Assembly (NCBI RefSeq): GCF_015832195.1
Contig: NC_052018.1
Coordinates: forward strand, 58,961,666 to 59,025,665
Direction of reading: 5' to 3'
DNA length: 64,000 nucleotides
Origin: Motacilla alba alba
Lineage: Eukaryota; Chordata; Aves; Passeriformes; Motacillidae
Within the stretch, counting starts at the first letter, position 1, and every line of letters starts with the position of its first letter. Under the pieces are notes generated by a model. The model was given only the letters and a program-made list of their open reading frames with translations, was not told the DNA's origin and searched no databases. The position numbers were made by a program, and so were the translations under genes. Below, in pieces: positions 11,721-24,297 of the stretch.

Positions 11721-14700
11721 TCAATTTTAAGAGGTTTTCTCTTCATTCTTATAGCTCAAAGTTTTCCTCTGTCACTGTCTAAAATTTTGCACCAGATTTT
11801 CGTTCAAAGACACTGGTCTTCTTCAACATCTCTGGGTAAAACATTTCTTTTTTCAAAGAAACAGGCCCACTGCTGCAACTAAATTTCAGTACATCTATTT
11901 AGAACTTAGTCCTCAAGCTTGTATATTCAAGTGCCACCACCTGAAAAAACAATTTTAAGAACATTAGAACAAATTTGGAACTTTAAAATGATATGAAAGT
12001 GACATTTATTCAAAATGTTGCTTACTGTATTAACAATTGCTACTTATTTTAATCCTTCAATAGCTCCTTTGTCTTGCATTCCTTTTCCCTTCAGAGCCCT
12101 TGCAGAGGTTGGAAGTTAATAATTCAAGAAAATCTTTCTAATAATGTCTGTTGAATCGATATTGCAAACTTCATTGCTCTTAATGAGACACTGAGATCCT
12201 TTTGTTAAACACATTCCCTCTCAGGCTGCTAGAGCACAGTCTGTATGTTTCTCTTGAGGCCAGTAAGAAAGACTTAGTGATGAACAATTCTTATTTTAAT
12301 TTGCTGACACAACCAAGTAGGAAGTTAGACTGTCACTTTTGATAGTCACAAACAGATTGCTTTTGCTTTTTCGGATTTGTAAATGAGACAATACAGAATT
12401 CTAAAAATAATAGTATAGAATTATATAAATATATAAAATAATTATAAATAAATCAATTTTTAGAATAATATTAGTTTAAAATATACAGAAGAGACTCCTT
12501 TCCTTTGAACAATGCGTGGAAGTAACAATGAGTAGATTTCTTGAGTATTAGTGACATTCTTAGCTAAAAGTACAATTTTAGCACAGGTTTATAAAATTTT
12601 TCATCTATCATTCTCAAGCTCATTGCATAACTGGAGAAAATGAATGATTACTGCTCAGAAAAAAAATTACAAGGCAATTCCTCATGCGTATCACAGTGAA
12701 TAATTAGGGAGGACACCACATGCACACATAATTATATGCATAATCCTGTATGCTGGGATGTTATTGATGCATCTTACTAACTTGCATGGGCTTTCCTTAC
12801 TTCTCCCAAGGTTGCAGAACAGAAATTCAAATATATAATCATCTATTGACACCTCAAAAGTGATTTAGACTGTTAAAGTTAGGTCTTTATGGCCATTTGG
12901 GGATGTTCTCTGACCTTCAACTGCTGCGCTTGCTTACTGTAAACCTCCTGGAGTTCCTGGTCAGACCTGCCACTGTGGAATTCTTGCCAGAAGAAAAATA
13001 TCTTTGCAGAAGGGAGTTGAAAATTTTCTGCAGGAAATATTTGGATATTTGGACTTGTGATGCTCAAGCTAAGACAGACACGGAGTAGACCATTTCTTGT
13101 GTTCTTGTTTTACTTAAAATATGTACCTTCTCTTTATGGACTTTTCAGCAAATGAGAAAAAGGTGCTTGGATCTTCCAGTCATGAAATATTAGAGCTGTA
13201 AAGTTTCCCTAGACCAAGGTAATAGTTGCCTGCTCTTCAAAGAATTACCAGTCTGATAGATTTTATTTGGATGTCATTGGTTTAACTTAAAATAATGTTC
13301 AAGTATTACAGCTGAAAAGGTGCTCCAGAAATTTAAGCTAAAGAATATGTAAATCATTCTTCACAGGACCTGTTCAGAGGCAATTCAGCAAAGATTCCAG
13401 GCAAAAGTGTTTCACATTTGATTCTCTTTGGAAGATCTGTTTTGACAAATTATTTATTCATGTAAATTGTCAAATGAGGCCCTTTGCACACATAATATAG
13501 ATCAATATTTAACTGCATTGATCAGACACACTAAAGATTTTAGGACTTGTCTAGTGCTGAAGAACTACAATTCATAACCAATCTTGATTCAAAAGGCATT
13601 TAAAGCTTTACCTTTCATCTTTCAGGAGTGCTTACGTTCAATATCCAGTAGCATAATGCCATTTTGGTGCTATATTCGAAGAGACTAGATTACCTTAATG
13701 CATGTGCTCTTGATTTGTAACTTTTAAGAACCCATCTCAGTTTAAATTCTGTGCTTGATCATTTCAATTCTAATAAAAGTACAACACTGAGGCTTTAGGA
13801 AAATTTTCATTAAAAAGATATACTGAAGAAAGTTACCTGTTTACACAAAGCTCCTCACTACTGCAACTGTTACACAGGTGGTAAAATAACCAGGGGACCC
13901 TATGGAAAAGGGATTTTTTGGTTTTTTAAAATTTTTTCCTTATTAGCAAGGAGAAGCAAATCAAACAGTTGGGATGGGAATCTTCACAGCAAATGTATTC
14001 TGTGATAAATTCTGGAGAGAGAGTTCCTTTTCTTCATTTCTACCTCACAGCCATGTAAGGGATGACTATAAAAATGTCTATTTTAAAACCTGCAAGGTTT
14101 TAGATATTTTAGATTATGATAATAACCTCATTCTGTACAAAAAAAAATTACCCTAAAAAGTGTATTTTCCACAGATGTGGTTGACTTGCTTTAGGAGGCT
14201 TCAAGGACAGTGATTCAGATTTGGAGCCCCATGGCAAAAGCTTCTGACATAAAAGCTCCAACAAGGGCAGCTCGCTTTGTTACTTATAGGCTTTGCAATG
14301 GTTTTGTTGGAGTCACTTGGGGTGAATTCTGCTTCTCTGTGGTTAGATGAATGAAGGGAAAGAGTTAGTTTGAGCTAAAGAGGATAGATATTTATGGTGT
14401 TGGCCATTATCCTACCATGATCTACGTACACAGAAAAGTCACCATTGAGCATATCCAGACTTGCTGCTGACAAAAATTGCCCACAAGTGAGCCCTGAAAT
14501 CATAGGAGGTTTTGATATACAGCCAAAAACACTGAAATCTCAGCATCACAGTAGCAGTGATTATAGTGCATATTTCAAGATAAAGGAAATCCAGAAGCCC
14601 TGACTGTGATTCGAAGTATTTTTTTGGCACTTCTCCTCATTGTGATTGAATTAATGGAGCTTTTCAATGGTTTCATAATGGCTACAAGTGTTATCAGAAT

Positions 14701-17700
14701 CACTAATTTCAAAACAGAGCCAAAAAAATAAGAAATAACCATACATTAATATATTTTGGTACAGTTGCTGATGACACATTTTGCTGTGGTAAATCAGAGA
14801 GACATATTTTAATGAAAATCAGTGAAAATCCAGTGGGATGATTTCCTGCCTTGGTGCTAGCTACTTGCTCTTCTGTTTTTAAAAAAAGTTTGAAAGACTG
14901 TGTTTTTTCAGTCTGAAGTTTTAGGAAGGACAAATTATTCCTTCTACAAAAGATTGCTATTGTATCCATTTATTTATGTAGACTGCTTAATTGTAAAGCA
15001 CAGTCAGAATTCTCACCAGGGTCAATTTCTAGAGACCCCCTTGACTGAGGCATCCCTATTCCCTTCTTTCTTGTTTGCCTCCACCAATCTTCAGCATAAT
15101 TAAGAATAAAAGAAAAATGTAAGCCTGCAGCTAAGGAATTTGATTCTAGAAGTTTGAGTTTTTAGTTGATTTGGTTGGTTGCTTGGCTATTTTGTCCTTT
15201 AGTGGTGAAGTTCATAGCTCCTTTCAAATGCAGAAACACTTGTCATCACCTAAGGAGAGAGGGAAACTTCATGAGGGTGAGGCATCAAGACGAAGGAGAT
15301 GGAAGTTTTAGCTGGGAAGTCTCATCTGATAAGTAATTAAAACAATAGGCAGAGGTGATTATTTCACAGAAGAGAAACTTCTGTTCCAAATCTAGTGTCA
15401 GGATAAATAATGCCAGGGAGTCTGGCCATGTAGTGCTCGTCAGTGCAATAGTTTGTGCTTCTCTCCTCCTGTTGCCATGGTTACCTCCTTGGTTTCAGCC
15501 AAAATCAATCTATGCGGCTTTATTCACTTTGGGACTTAAAACATCCTGTTACCCACTGTGCTGGCAAAGTGAACATAATGAAAATGTTGAATATCCTGTT
15601 TTGGTTTCTGGGTGACCACAGTGACCATGAACACAGAGTTTGAGAGGAGGTGTGCTCATGATTGCGTGCCCTTGCTTAACCAAGCACTGGCCAAGGTAAT
15701 TCTTCAGGAACTAATTTAAGCAATTTAAGAAGACATGGTGGGTCCCCAGGCAGGAGAGAAATACAGCTCTTGTCTTAAGTGAGGGCATTAAGTTAGACAG
15801 ATCATGAAAAAAAAATGGATTAAAGAATTGGTGTAAACCATAGAGTTTGTGAAGTGATAAGAAGCAGTCAGTGTGGAGTTGTCAGGGTAAATCACATCAG
15901 CATGACTAAGATCTTCCTTTGGTGGGATAGCTGTCCTAGTGCATGGAAGGGGAAACTTCAGACCCTATAGAAACTGTTCTTAGTGTTTTCAGAGACCTAA
16001 TCTACATAAAATCATCATAAAGAGAGTGCCAGTTGAAAAAATTATTAATCAAACAGTGGTCTGAGATTTTTTTTTTTTTTTTACCTTTCAAATGAGATCC
16101 TGAGCAAGAGTATAACTGGTATTTTGACCAGTTAATTGCATTCCTGGGTGACCCTGAATTCATAATTCAGCTTGACTTTAAGAAACTGATGAATCACTCT
16201 GCAACCTGTAGTACTCAGTGGATAAAAGATAAGGTGAAAATGCCATGCCTGAGGGAAACGAAATGCTGTTATCCAAAATATATGATTAGGGAATATGCAG
16301 AAATAGTGCATCTGGAGATATAATAGTAGTATATGACCTGAATATGCATATGTAATGAAATAGTAATGCCCAAAATTGTCGTTCTGGAATGCAGAAGACA
16401 CCAAGGGAATAGCTAAGGCATAAACTGTAGTTATTCTCCTCTGCCAGAAACTTTGTAGCCTCAAGCACTGAACTCAGGATAGTTTTAGGCATGCAGTTCA
16501 CTCCTTATTTTAAAATAATAATTCTTACATTTCCTTGCATTCATATAAACAATGAATAACAAAGTTACTGTTTTGAATTTGGATTAAGGAAGCATGATCT
16601 TTCAGATTATAATAATTTTTCTAACCAAAATTTTAGAGCTTAATTTTCGGGGGAAGATGCACCTTCCTGGCCTGTGTAGATCAGCAACATATATTTATCT
16701 TTCAGTTGTTTGTGTGCATTTAGGTTATTTTCAGTAGAAAGTTCCTCTAACAGTATGTGTGTGACAGAAAGATTTGGGGAGTCAAACAATAATTCTTTTC
16801 TCTGGCACAGCTTGCCAGAAAGATGCATTTTAATTGCAGAAAATTTTCTGGTTTGCATTAAATTGGCATATATTCAACGTCTCTCTGTCCAGGGCAGGAG
16901 TTGGATGTTTGCAGAACAAACACAATGGCTCCTGTAAATCACATTCTCTTAAAGTAATGCTTCTAGAAGTTAGTTATTACAAGATGAATGTGATTTAGTG
17001 TATCAAAGCCCAGTCTAAATACAGATCAACAACAATACCCTGCAGAAAACCAGTAGATGCCTTGTCCATTGATGAAGGTTGTCTCTAGGTGTGAAGAATT
17101 CCATGGGAGCTGCTTTCCAGACAGCAGCACTACAGGAAAAGCCTAGTGACCCATTGTACCCAGTCTTGTCTCCCTCCCCTTGGGGGACTCAGAACTGAGG
17201 ATATGTGTCTTGGCCGCTGCCCAGAAATCCTGTCTTCCCAGGACTCTGAGTTCTTCATGTTTCATGCTGTACTGGAGGCAACGGATTGCAGACTCTTGCC
17301 CTGACTTAAGATATGATGGCTCTGTAGATTTCCTACATTGCTTCTTTCTCTGATGTTGAGAGATTTGGCTTCCCTACCCTTTCTCCCTTGTTCCTATAAG
17401 GATTATACTTCAGTTCATTGCCTTATTAAGTTCTTTATTTTCAGTATCTTGCATGTGCAGTGATACAAGACTAAAGGAATGCAATTAGCTAAAAATCATT
17501 GTTTGATTTTTTATCTAGAATATAGAGTCTAACTGGGGTGCATGTAGTAAAGCAGGAAAAAGATTCCTCAGGAGGGTATAAGGACCTCAATGCCAGCTCC
17601 TGGTGTCACTTGTCTCAGTTTTGTGTTTTAAGGGCTAAACATCTATTGTCTGGTCACAAAATGGACAGTACTGCAGAGAAAAAAAATTCACTGTGGCTGT

Positions 17701-19879
17701 CTGGCCTTGCTTTAGATTGTTAGACATTAAAATAACACACCAGATATTTGTTTTTGTCTTCTTAACACTTTTGTGAGATGACCAGTTTTTCACTGTAACC
17801 ACAAAAAGTTAAGTTCAGATGGGTTTTAGTGTTAAGTTAAAAAACCCTAACAACAAAACCCCTCACAAAACTAACATACAACTCTCACAAGAAACTGTCT
17901 ATTTTATCTGCTCAAAAAGTATTTTTAAAATTCAATTTATATGTGGAGAACAGCATATTTGTTATTTGACATTGGGTGTAAAGCAAGACTTTAACCTTTT
18001 TAGTAATCCTGTCCTATCCCATCACCATTTCTGTCTTTTGCATACTATCATGCACAATTTTTCAAAATATGTCACATTATGAAAAGGACAACTCAACTGT
18101 AAAAAGCCAAAATTTTGCTGATGGGTACAAGTAAAAAAAACCCAAATACCCACTTCTCTCAGCTTTTATGTCACGCCGCATCATGGCCCATTAATGCTTT
18201 TTCCAACATGGTATCTCTTACACTTATCTCAAAGTTTCAGAGCACCATAATGCCAATCTAGTTATCAAAGTCAAAACAGAAATGTACATATTCTAAAATT
18301 TAAGCACAGACCATCACCTTGCATTCTGTCGCATCTTAACTGGTTCCTGCACCTGACTTTCCACTGATAGCTCTAACACATACAGAATTTCAAGTTTTAA
18401 TCCAAACACATGGATGCATAGCCAGCCCTAGAAAGAAACTGGACTGGTAGTCTCTCTCACCTCTTTAACCCTATTTCTTCCAAGCGTTGACAGCTTGACA
18501 TTTCTGGCTTAATCAAATGTCACTTTACTGAAGCCTCTGACCTCAGCCCGCTACTGGAGGGCTCTCTTAATGCGCACATTGGTTTTCATGAGATTGAAAC
18601 CAATTTCTCACACATAACAAATATAGACAACTCCAGCTCCATAACAAAATACTCACTATAGCCTCATAGTAGCTGCCATTTGTTACAGACCAAAATATGT
18701 CTCACAGGATGCTATTTAATGGGAACAACTGAGATCAGAGCTAGAATTGAAAAATCTTATATGCATATTGAAAAATAACTACATCCAACTCACATAATTA
18801 ATTTTATGGCATTTGTATTGAGCCTAAGGGCAAACGTAAAATTAAAGCTGACAGTCATATAGGGACTAAAAAACTATAGATTTTAATATTTTATTTTCTG
18901 TCAGAGGTACAATCTGTTTGTAGACTAAGAAAAAACTACTTCAGCAGGGAACTGCATCAACAGAGTGATTCAAAGTTCTGGGTATTGTTCAAAACCTTGA
19001 CTGAAAGCAGCAGAAGCAGCTTTCCAAAGAGCTCTCTGTCCCAAGGCAGGTCCAACTTCTATTTCGAGCAGGGAATCCAGACAGGCTTTGCAGACTGAGC
19101 TAGCTTGCCAAAACACAGTCTGTGTTCTTAGACCTATTTATCTTAGGAAGATATCTCTTAAATTTTAGGGGCTTTTTAAACAGCATATGGACAAGGAGCC
19201 CTACTGGAGGGATATAGAAGCCAGGTGTTTCTAGTTGCTACTTTTTCTCTAGTAGATGACTAAAACTGGAATCAGCAAGGGGCTTACCACTGTCTTTCAG
19301 AAATGCAGAGACTTGATGAAGAGATGTCAAGAACCTAAACTCTGTGCTTCTAAAACTGTTAGGAAGTTAAAAAGTCAGTATTATTTTCTTGCGAATGGAT
19401 CATTTCAGTGACTCGAGACACAAGCATAGCCCTGCAGTACAGAGATCACATTCTGACTGAGAAAATTATTTTTTTCCACCGGAAATAAGCATGGAAAAAC
19501 ATTTTCACCTCCTCTCTCTAATTCTCTCCAACTCTTAGTCTGATTTATCATTTTGTGTTTACTCTAATTTTTTGCCTTCCAGTGCTGCAGTCAGCATTGG
19601 ACTAACAGCTGTGTTGTGCTAGTACATGATGCACTTCAGATGTACATTAAGTTTATGTGTATATAGGTGGGTTGCAAATATGTAATGAAGCATATTTTTT
19701 CCTGAGGAATGCGAATCATAATACTCAAACATGAGAGACAGTGATTATGGAAAATTACTTTTCTCTCTTTGGATTGTATTTCTGTTTCCTTACAAATAAG
19801 CAAGACACCTTTTTTTCTTATGAAAAACAAAACCAGAGCACAATATTTGCAAGGATGTGATGCAAAGGGGGAAAGGAAT
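11721..19879. other. Unique AT-rich sequence without a recognisable gene
   Basis: No CR1, LTR, RNA gene or exon with convincing splice sites was found. An AT-only stretch lies at about 12403-12480 and a T14-15 run at about 16067. An A/C-rich patch near 17836-17885 contains a single AACCCTAAC, which is not a telomere array. Open frames are short and are probably chance. Confidence 0.55.
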
Positions 19880-20006
19880 AAAAACAATCACCAAAGCAAA
19901 TTAATAAAAAAAAAATTCCCCCCAAAAAACAACCCCTCTCAACAAAACCTTAACCCCTCTCCCAGAAAACAAACTCCAAAAAGCCAATCCCACACCCTCC
20001 TCTCAG
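19880..20006. repeat. A/C-rich low-complexity tract
   Basis: About 125 bases are dominated by A and C on the + strand, as alternating A runs and CCCC/CTC groups with very little G. It resembles the T/G-rich tracts at 10.04 and 32.3 kb seen from the other strand. No repeat unit is regular enough to call a microsatellite. Confidence 0.7.
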
Positions 20007-23000
20007 TCTATTCCATTCACAATCTCCCTTTTGCTTTCTGAATATTTTTCAGAGAATACTTTCTAGACACCAGGTGCACTGTAAGCAGCAATGTCCACGT
20101 CCATGTCTTTCATCCAGATGAGATAGCAGGTATTAGTGGGAGTGGGAGCCAAGATTTCAGAAGCATTCCCTGTCTGTGATTTCTTGCACTCAGACTCACA
20201 GTGCAGGCGCTCCCTAACACTAACACGGGCTGCAGGATAACAACAGTGCTGCCTGTTAGTCATAGATTTCACTTGTGCTGTGGTCTCATGAAGAGCTGTC
20301 CTAAAAATTCTTGTTGTGTTACCAGATTTGTGTCCCGGATCATGGGATTTAGAGAGTTAAAAATTTGATATCTTAGAGCATAATCTATTTCAATAATCAA
20401 AACAAAAGGATTCTTAAAAGTGTCAATAGGAAGGAGAATCCAGAGATATGTGTGTCTATGTTTATCCAGGTATTGTCATATGCAACAGGGGAAAATGTTT
20501 ACTTTCCATGTAATGAATTCTTTGGGGTCATCTTTTCTACTATTCTTCAGATTTACATGGCAGATATATTGCCTTTCTATTATTTTGGTTGGGAATATAA
20601 GCAAAGAATGAGAATTTTACCCAAATCTGTTTTACAAAATTATGCAATTACAGACCCTGGAACCCTGAGCAGAAAAGCAAACTTGGAAATTTGTTATAAA
20701 GGAACTCCAAGCCCACATCAACTTTAAAACTGAAGCCGTCCATTTAGTTTAGACTCAAAGCAGCCAAATAACTGCAATTTGTTCTGACATAGGCAAGATT
20801 TAAATTTCCTATCTCATTACCTCTAGTAAGAAAGCCTCAGGACACAGGATTGATCAGGTGCTGAAGAACTGACCCAGGAAGCTGTGTTGTGGCTGAGATC
20901 TGTGCAGCTCTGCCTCCACAGTAAGCAAGACCTAAAGCAGATGCTTCTTCTGATTTTTGACAGCTGTCAAATATAACATCCAGAGACCTTACTTTTGGAA
21001 GTGCCACCAGGAGGCTGTAAAGTTAAGAAAACAAGAGAAGATCCAAAGAAATGGGTGACTTACTGTTTCTGAGCTTTCTGTCAGCAACTGGAACTAAATT
21101 GGCTGTCCCTAAAAGGACTCTGAGCTTATAAAACTCTCTTATTGTTCTGAAATGTATATATCTGCTGTGTGACATAAATGCTATGCAAAGCCTGCACAAT
21201 TGCTGCTCTTGACCAAAGGCAGGAAACATACCCTTTGAAAAGTTCCATAGTGAGGTTAAAAACAAAGTTGATTTCTTGGAGTAGGTATCAGTACTGATTT
21301 TATCTCAAGGCTTTGCTCCTTTTATTCAACTTCCTCCTATTATATTGGTTTGTGTGAAAGTCACCCAGAGTTTCTGCTCTACTCTTCATTTTATATGTAT
21401 CTCTAACAAATAGATTTTCAATTCAGTTTTTTTGCAATGTATTGGTTGTCTGAGGCAGAGTTAATTTGATCCTAATTTCTGTTCAATGTGCAGAAATGGG
21501 GCACTACTTTTTTTTTTTTCATAACTCTCCCACTGCACTTCTGTGTGTAGTTGGAAAGATGCCATGCTTTCCCATCAGGTGTGTGGATGTTCTTTAGCAG
21601 ATGGCAAATGGATTATTATTTAGACAGGTTGAGTGAAAAATTCAAGTGCTTCAAGTCTGCCACAGACTAAATATCAGCATCATAAACACTTAAAGAAGCA
21701 ACTATGCTAAAGTTGTAATTCTGTCTCCTAGCTTGGTAATAGCTGAGCTTGCTAAAGGTGGATGCTCTTGTCTCAGACCAGATACTAGATCTACTCATTG
21801 GAGGCACTCCCTAAGATGCATCAAAATGAAATACAAGATCATCAGTGAACAGCCAGGTATGCAAACAATTTATATGGAGCAGATTAATACAATTCTATTT
21901 AATGCCATGTAAATGGCCAGCTGGTGAGAAGGGCTGTCTCTAGCAGGGTGTTGAGGACAGTTGTGGGCTATTGCTTCATTAGGCACAGTGCATTTGCAAA
22001 CTGGTAATTTTCCTGAGCTCTGTGTCAAGATTTCGTTATCACAGCAGAAATCAGAAATAACTTCCTTAAATCGAAGTTTTTTAATACATTGTACTTGATA
22101 TCGGAATTGAGCTACATGCATTCAGCAAGGAATTAAGAATTATCTTGAAGGATATATTCCATTACTGTTACTAGAAATATAATAATAGAAATATTCTATT
22201 ACTATGGCTTGTGTTCTATTACTGTGAAGCACATCGTAGTAGAACTGACCTTGAAAATTAATGGTAATTTTACTTATCCCTCTAGAAACAACTTTGCCAT
22301 GTCTCTAGAAGTGATTTGTGTTTTATCCTTCATTCCATGAAAATCTGGTCAGTTCTGAGCAGCTCAGCACTGTGCAATTCTTGCGTTACATGTATGCATC
22401 ATGCTGCACGTCCGCGCATTTGCTGAAACATGACAAGCCTCAGTGCAGTACAAACACAAACCTTGCCACATGGGATCAGATGCAGCTGGATCAGATTTGA
22501 TCAGATCTGATCACATTGGATTAGATCCACTCATCTAATGCAGCCTCACATTGCCAGCCATATCCAGCTACAAACGTTTCATAAATTGTTAAAGTCCTGG
22601 AAGAGGTAATTACAAAAAAGCATTCCCAGGTCAGTACTCTAAGTGAGGAGTGGATATGGTATATTGCAAATGGTGCTTTTAGCTGAAATCAGAGTGAAAA
22701 GGAGTTGGTTGTGGGGCTGAGGATTTGGTCAGAGTGTAGCTCTGGACAGCTCTGCTGGGAAGCCTGAGAATGATGTTCAGTTGTAGCAGCAGGGGACAAG
22801 AAGACTTAGAAACATGTTTTTGGCATTTGAGGTCGCAGATCCTGTCTATGATAAACCAATACGTGGTAGAGCATAAAACATCTGTGGTTCAGTATTCAGT
22901 GATGCAGTTTAGACAAAAAAAAAGGTAAACTAGTCAGGTATACAATATTCTGCCCAAATATTGCTATGTAGAAAAATATTCTCTTTCAGCAATCTGATCT

Positions 23001-23481
23001 GAGGCAGGGCATACTGATTCCTATTTTTTCTGCCAGAACATTCCAGTTTGCCTCCACAATGAGACTGCGGATCTGAATGAGGAAATCAGAATGTAAATTT
23101 TCCTACACTGATTATAAATTGGAAAAACTGTCATCATCAACACAGACTCACTTTTGCTCTACATAAGGCATAAATTGACCTATTATAAAAGACCTGAACT
23201 AAAGACCTGGCTAAGCCTAGAATTCTGATCAGCAGAAAATGTTAATGTTATGATATGTATTTGTGTGTTACATTTAAAATACTCCATCGAAGAGGTTTTA
23301 TGTGGAGTCACAAAAGAGGGAAGTATCAACATCGATACCTTGCAAGTTTTCATGCCTGAAGCCATTGTAAAACTTGAAATAAGAAAGAAATACAGCAAAA
23401 CCACAGCCATAAAAATCCCTGGATCTCCAGAATTTAGCAAGGATTGGTGTTTTGTCAGTGACAAAGTGTCACCAACACTTT
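20007..23481. other. Unique sequence, nothing recognised apart from a small GATC-rich repeat
   Basis: Short open frames only, with no recognised product. Local features are a cluster of GATCAGAT words at 22474-22526 and a 7-bp-stem, 3-base-loop inverted repeat in AT-rich sequence at 22184-22200. Confidence 0.5.
22474..22526. repeat. Cluster of GATCAGAT words containing a 10-bp palindrome
   Basis: GATCAGAT occurs at 22474-22481, 22489-22496 and 22499-22506, followed by the variant GATTAGAT at 22519-22526. The third copy overlaps the perfect palindrome TCAGATCTGA at 22501-22510. The spacings (15, 10 and 20 bases) are irregular, so this is a short degenerate repeat cluster and not an array. Confidence 0.75.
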
Positions 23482-23976
23482 GATCAAGGGCACCCCCAGC
23501 GAGTTTGCCGATGACACAAAGCCGTGCAGTGCAGCTGACACACAGACGGAAGGGATGGCATCCAGAGGGACCTGGGCAGGCTTCAGAGGTGGGACTGTGT
23601 GAGCCTCATGAAGTTCAGTAAGGCCAAGAGGAAGGCCAGCAGCTGGGTCAGGGCAATCCCAACAGATACAGACTGGGCAGAGAATGGATTGAGAGCAGCC
23701 CTGAGGAGAAGGACTTGGGGGTGTTGGTGGAGGAGAAGCTCAGCAAGACCCAGCAATGTGCACTTGCAGCCCAGAGAGCCAACATTTAGCATCAAAACCA
23801 GCATGGCCAGCAGGGTGAGGGAGGGGATTCTGTCACTCTGCTCTGGTGAGACCATCTTTGGAGTAGGATAGGGCTTTGAACAGACTGGTCTAGTTGTCCC
23901 TGCCTGTGGCAGGGGTGTTGGAACTAGATGACCTTTAAGGTCCCTTTCAATCTGAACGGTTCTATGATTCTATGAA
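23482..23976 (+). mobile_element. CR1 LINE, 5'-truncated 3' fragment with internal deletion
   Basis: This is a non-LTR retrotransposon fragment. It runs from the end of the reverse transcriptase region (TTTGCCGATGACACAAAG encodes the F-A-D-D-T motif) through the C-terminal part of ORF2 into the 3' end. It closes with the CR1 hallmarks: a GGAACTAGATGACCTTTAAGG block and the tail TTCTATGATTCTATGA. Around 23868-23872 the sequence jumps from the part encoding the ORF2 C-terminus straight to the terminal 3' segment, so several hundred bases are missing inside. The element is dead. Its high GC makes both strands appear open for about 90 codons at 23583-23871, and those frames are not genes. Confidence 0.93.
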
Positions 23977-24243
23977 AGCAGGGTTCTATCAGACACATGC
24001 CTTTGTTTCAGTGATGTTTAGCTGAGCCATAAAAAAAACTATTGTATGGTATTTTTCTGATGAAATTCAAATAAAAGCAAGCTAAAAACAGGTCTAACGT
24101 GTAGAATCTTGAGGCACCCAGTGCAGCTGTTCAAGGTATTTCTTAGACAGCAGGGTCTGGTTTACAAAAAGATGGTGAGAATCACTAAGTATTCATCTAT
24201 TTTTACCATTTGAAAATATCCTCAGTGTTTAGCTGAAAAGGAT

Positions 24244-24297
24244 TCTATTGAGTACTAGTTCCATTCCAGATCTATGGAGTATTAGTTCTATTCCAGA
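24244..24297. repeat. 27-bp tandem duplication, two copies
   Basis: 24244-24270 and 24271-24297 are adjacent copies of the same 27-mer (beginning TCTAT and ending TTCCAGA). They differ at three positions: one T/G and two C/T. The divergence indicates an older duplication than the perfect 16-mer at 6720. Confidence 0.85.

Noticed and set aside
17836..17885. AACCCTAAC within an A/C-rich stretch, considered as interstitial telomere repeat
   Set aside because: It occurs only once and is not part of a TTAGGG/CCCTAA array.
23583..23871. Overlapping 90-codon frames on both strands
   Set aside because: They fall entirely inside the CR1 copy at 23482-23976.
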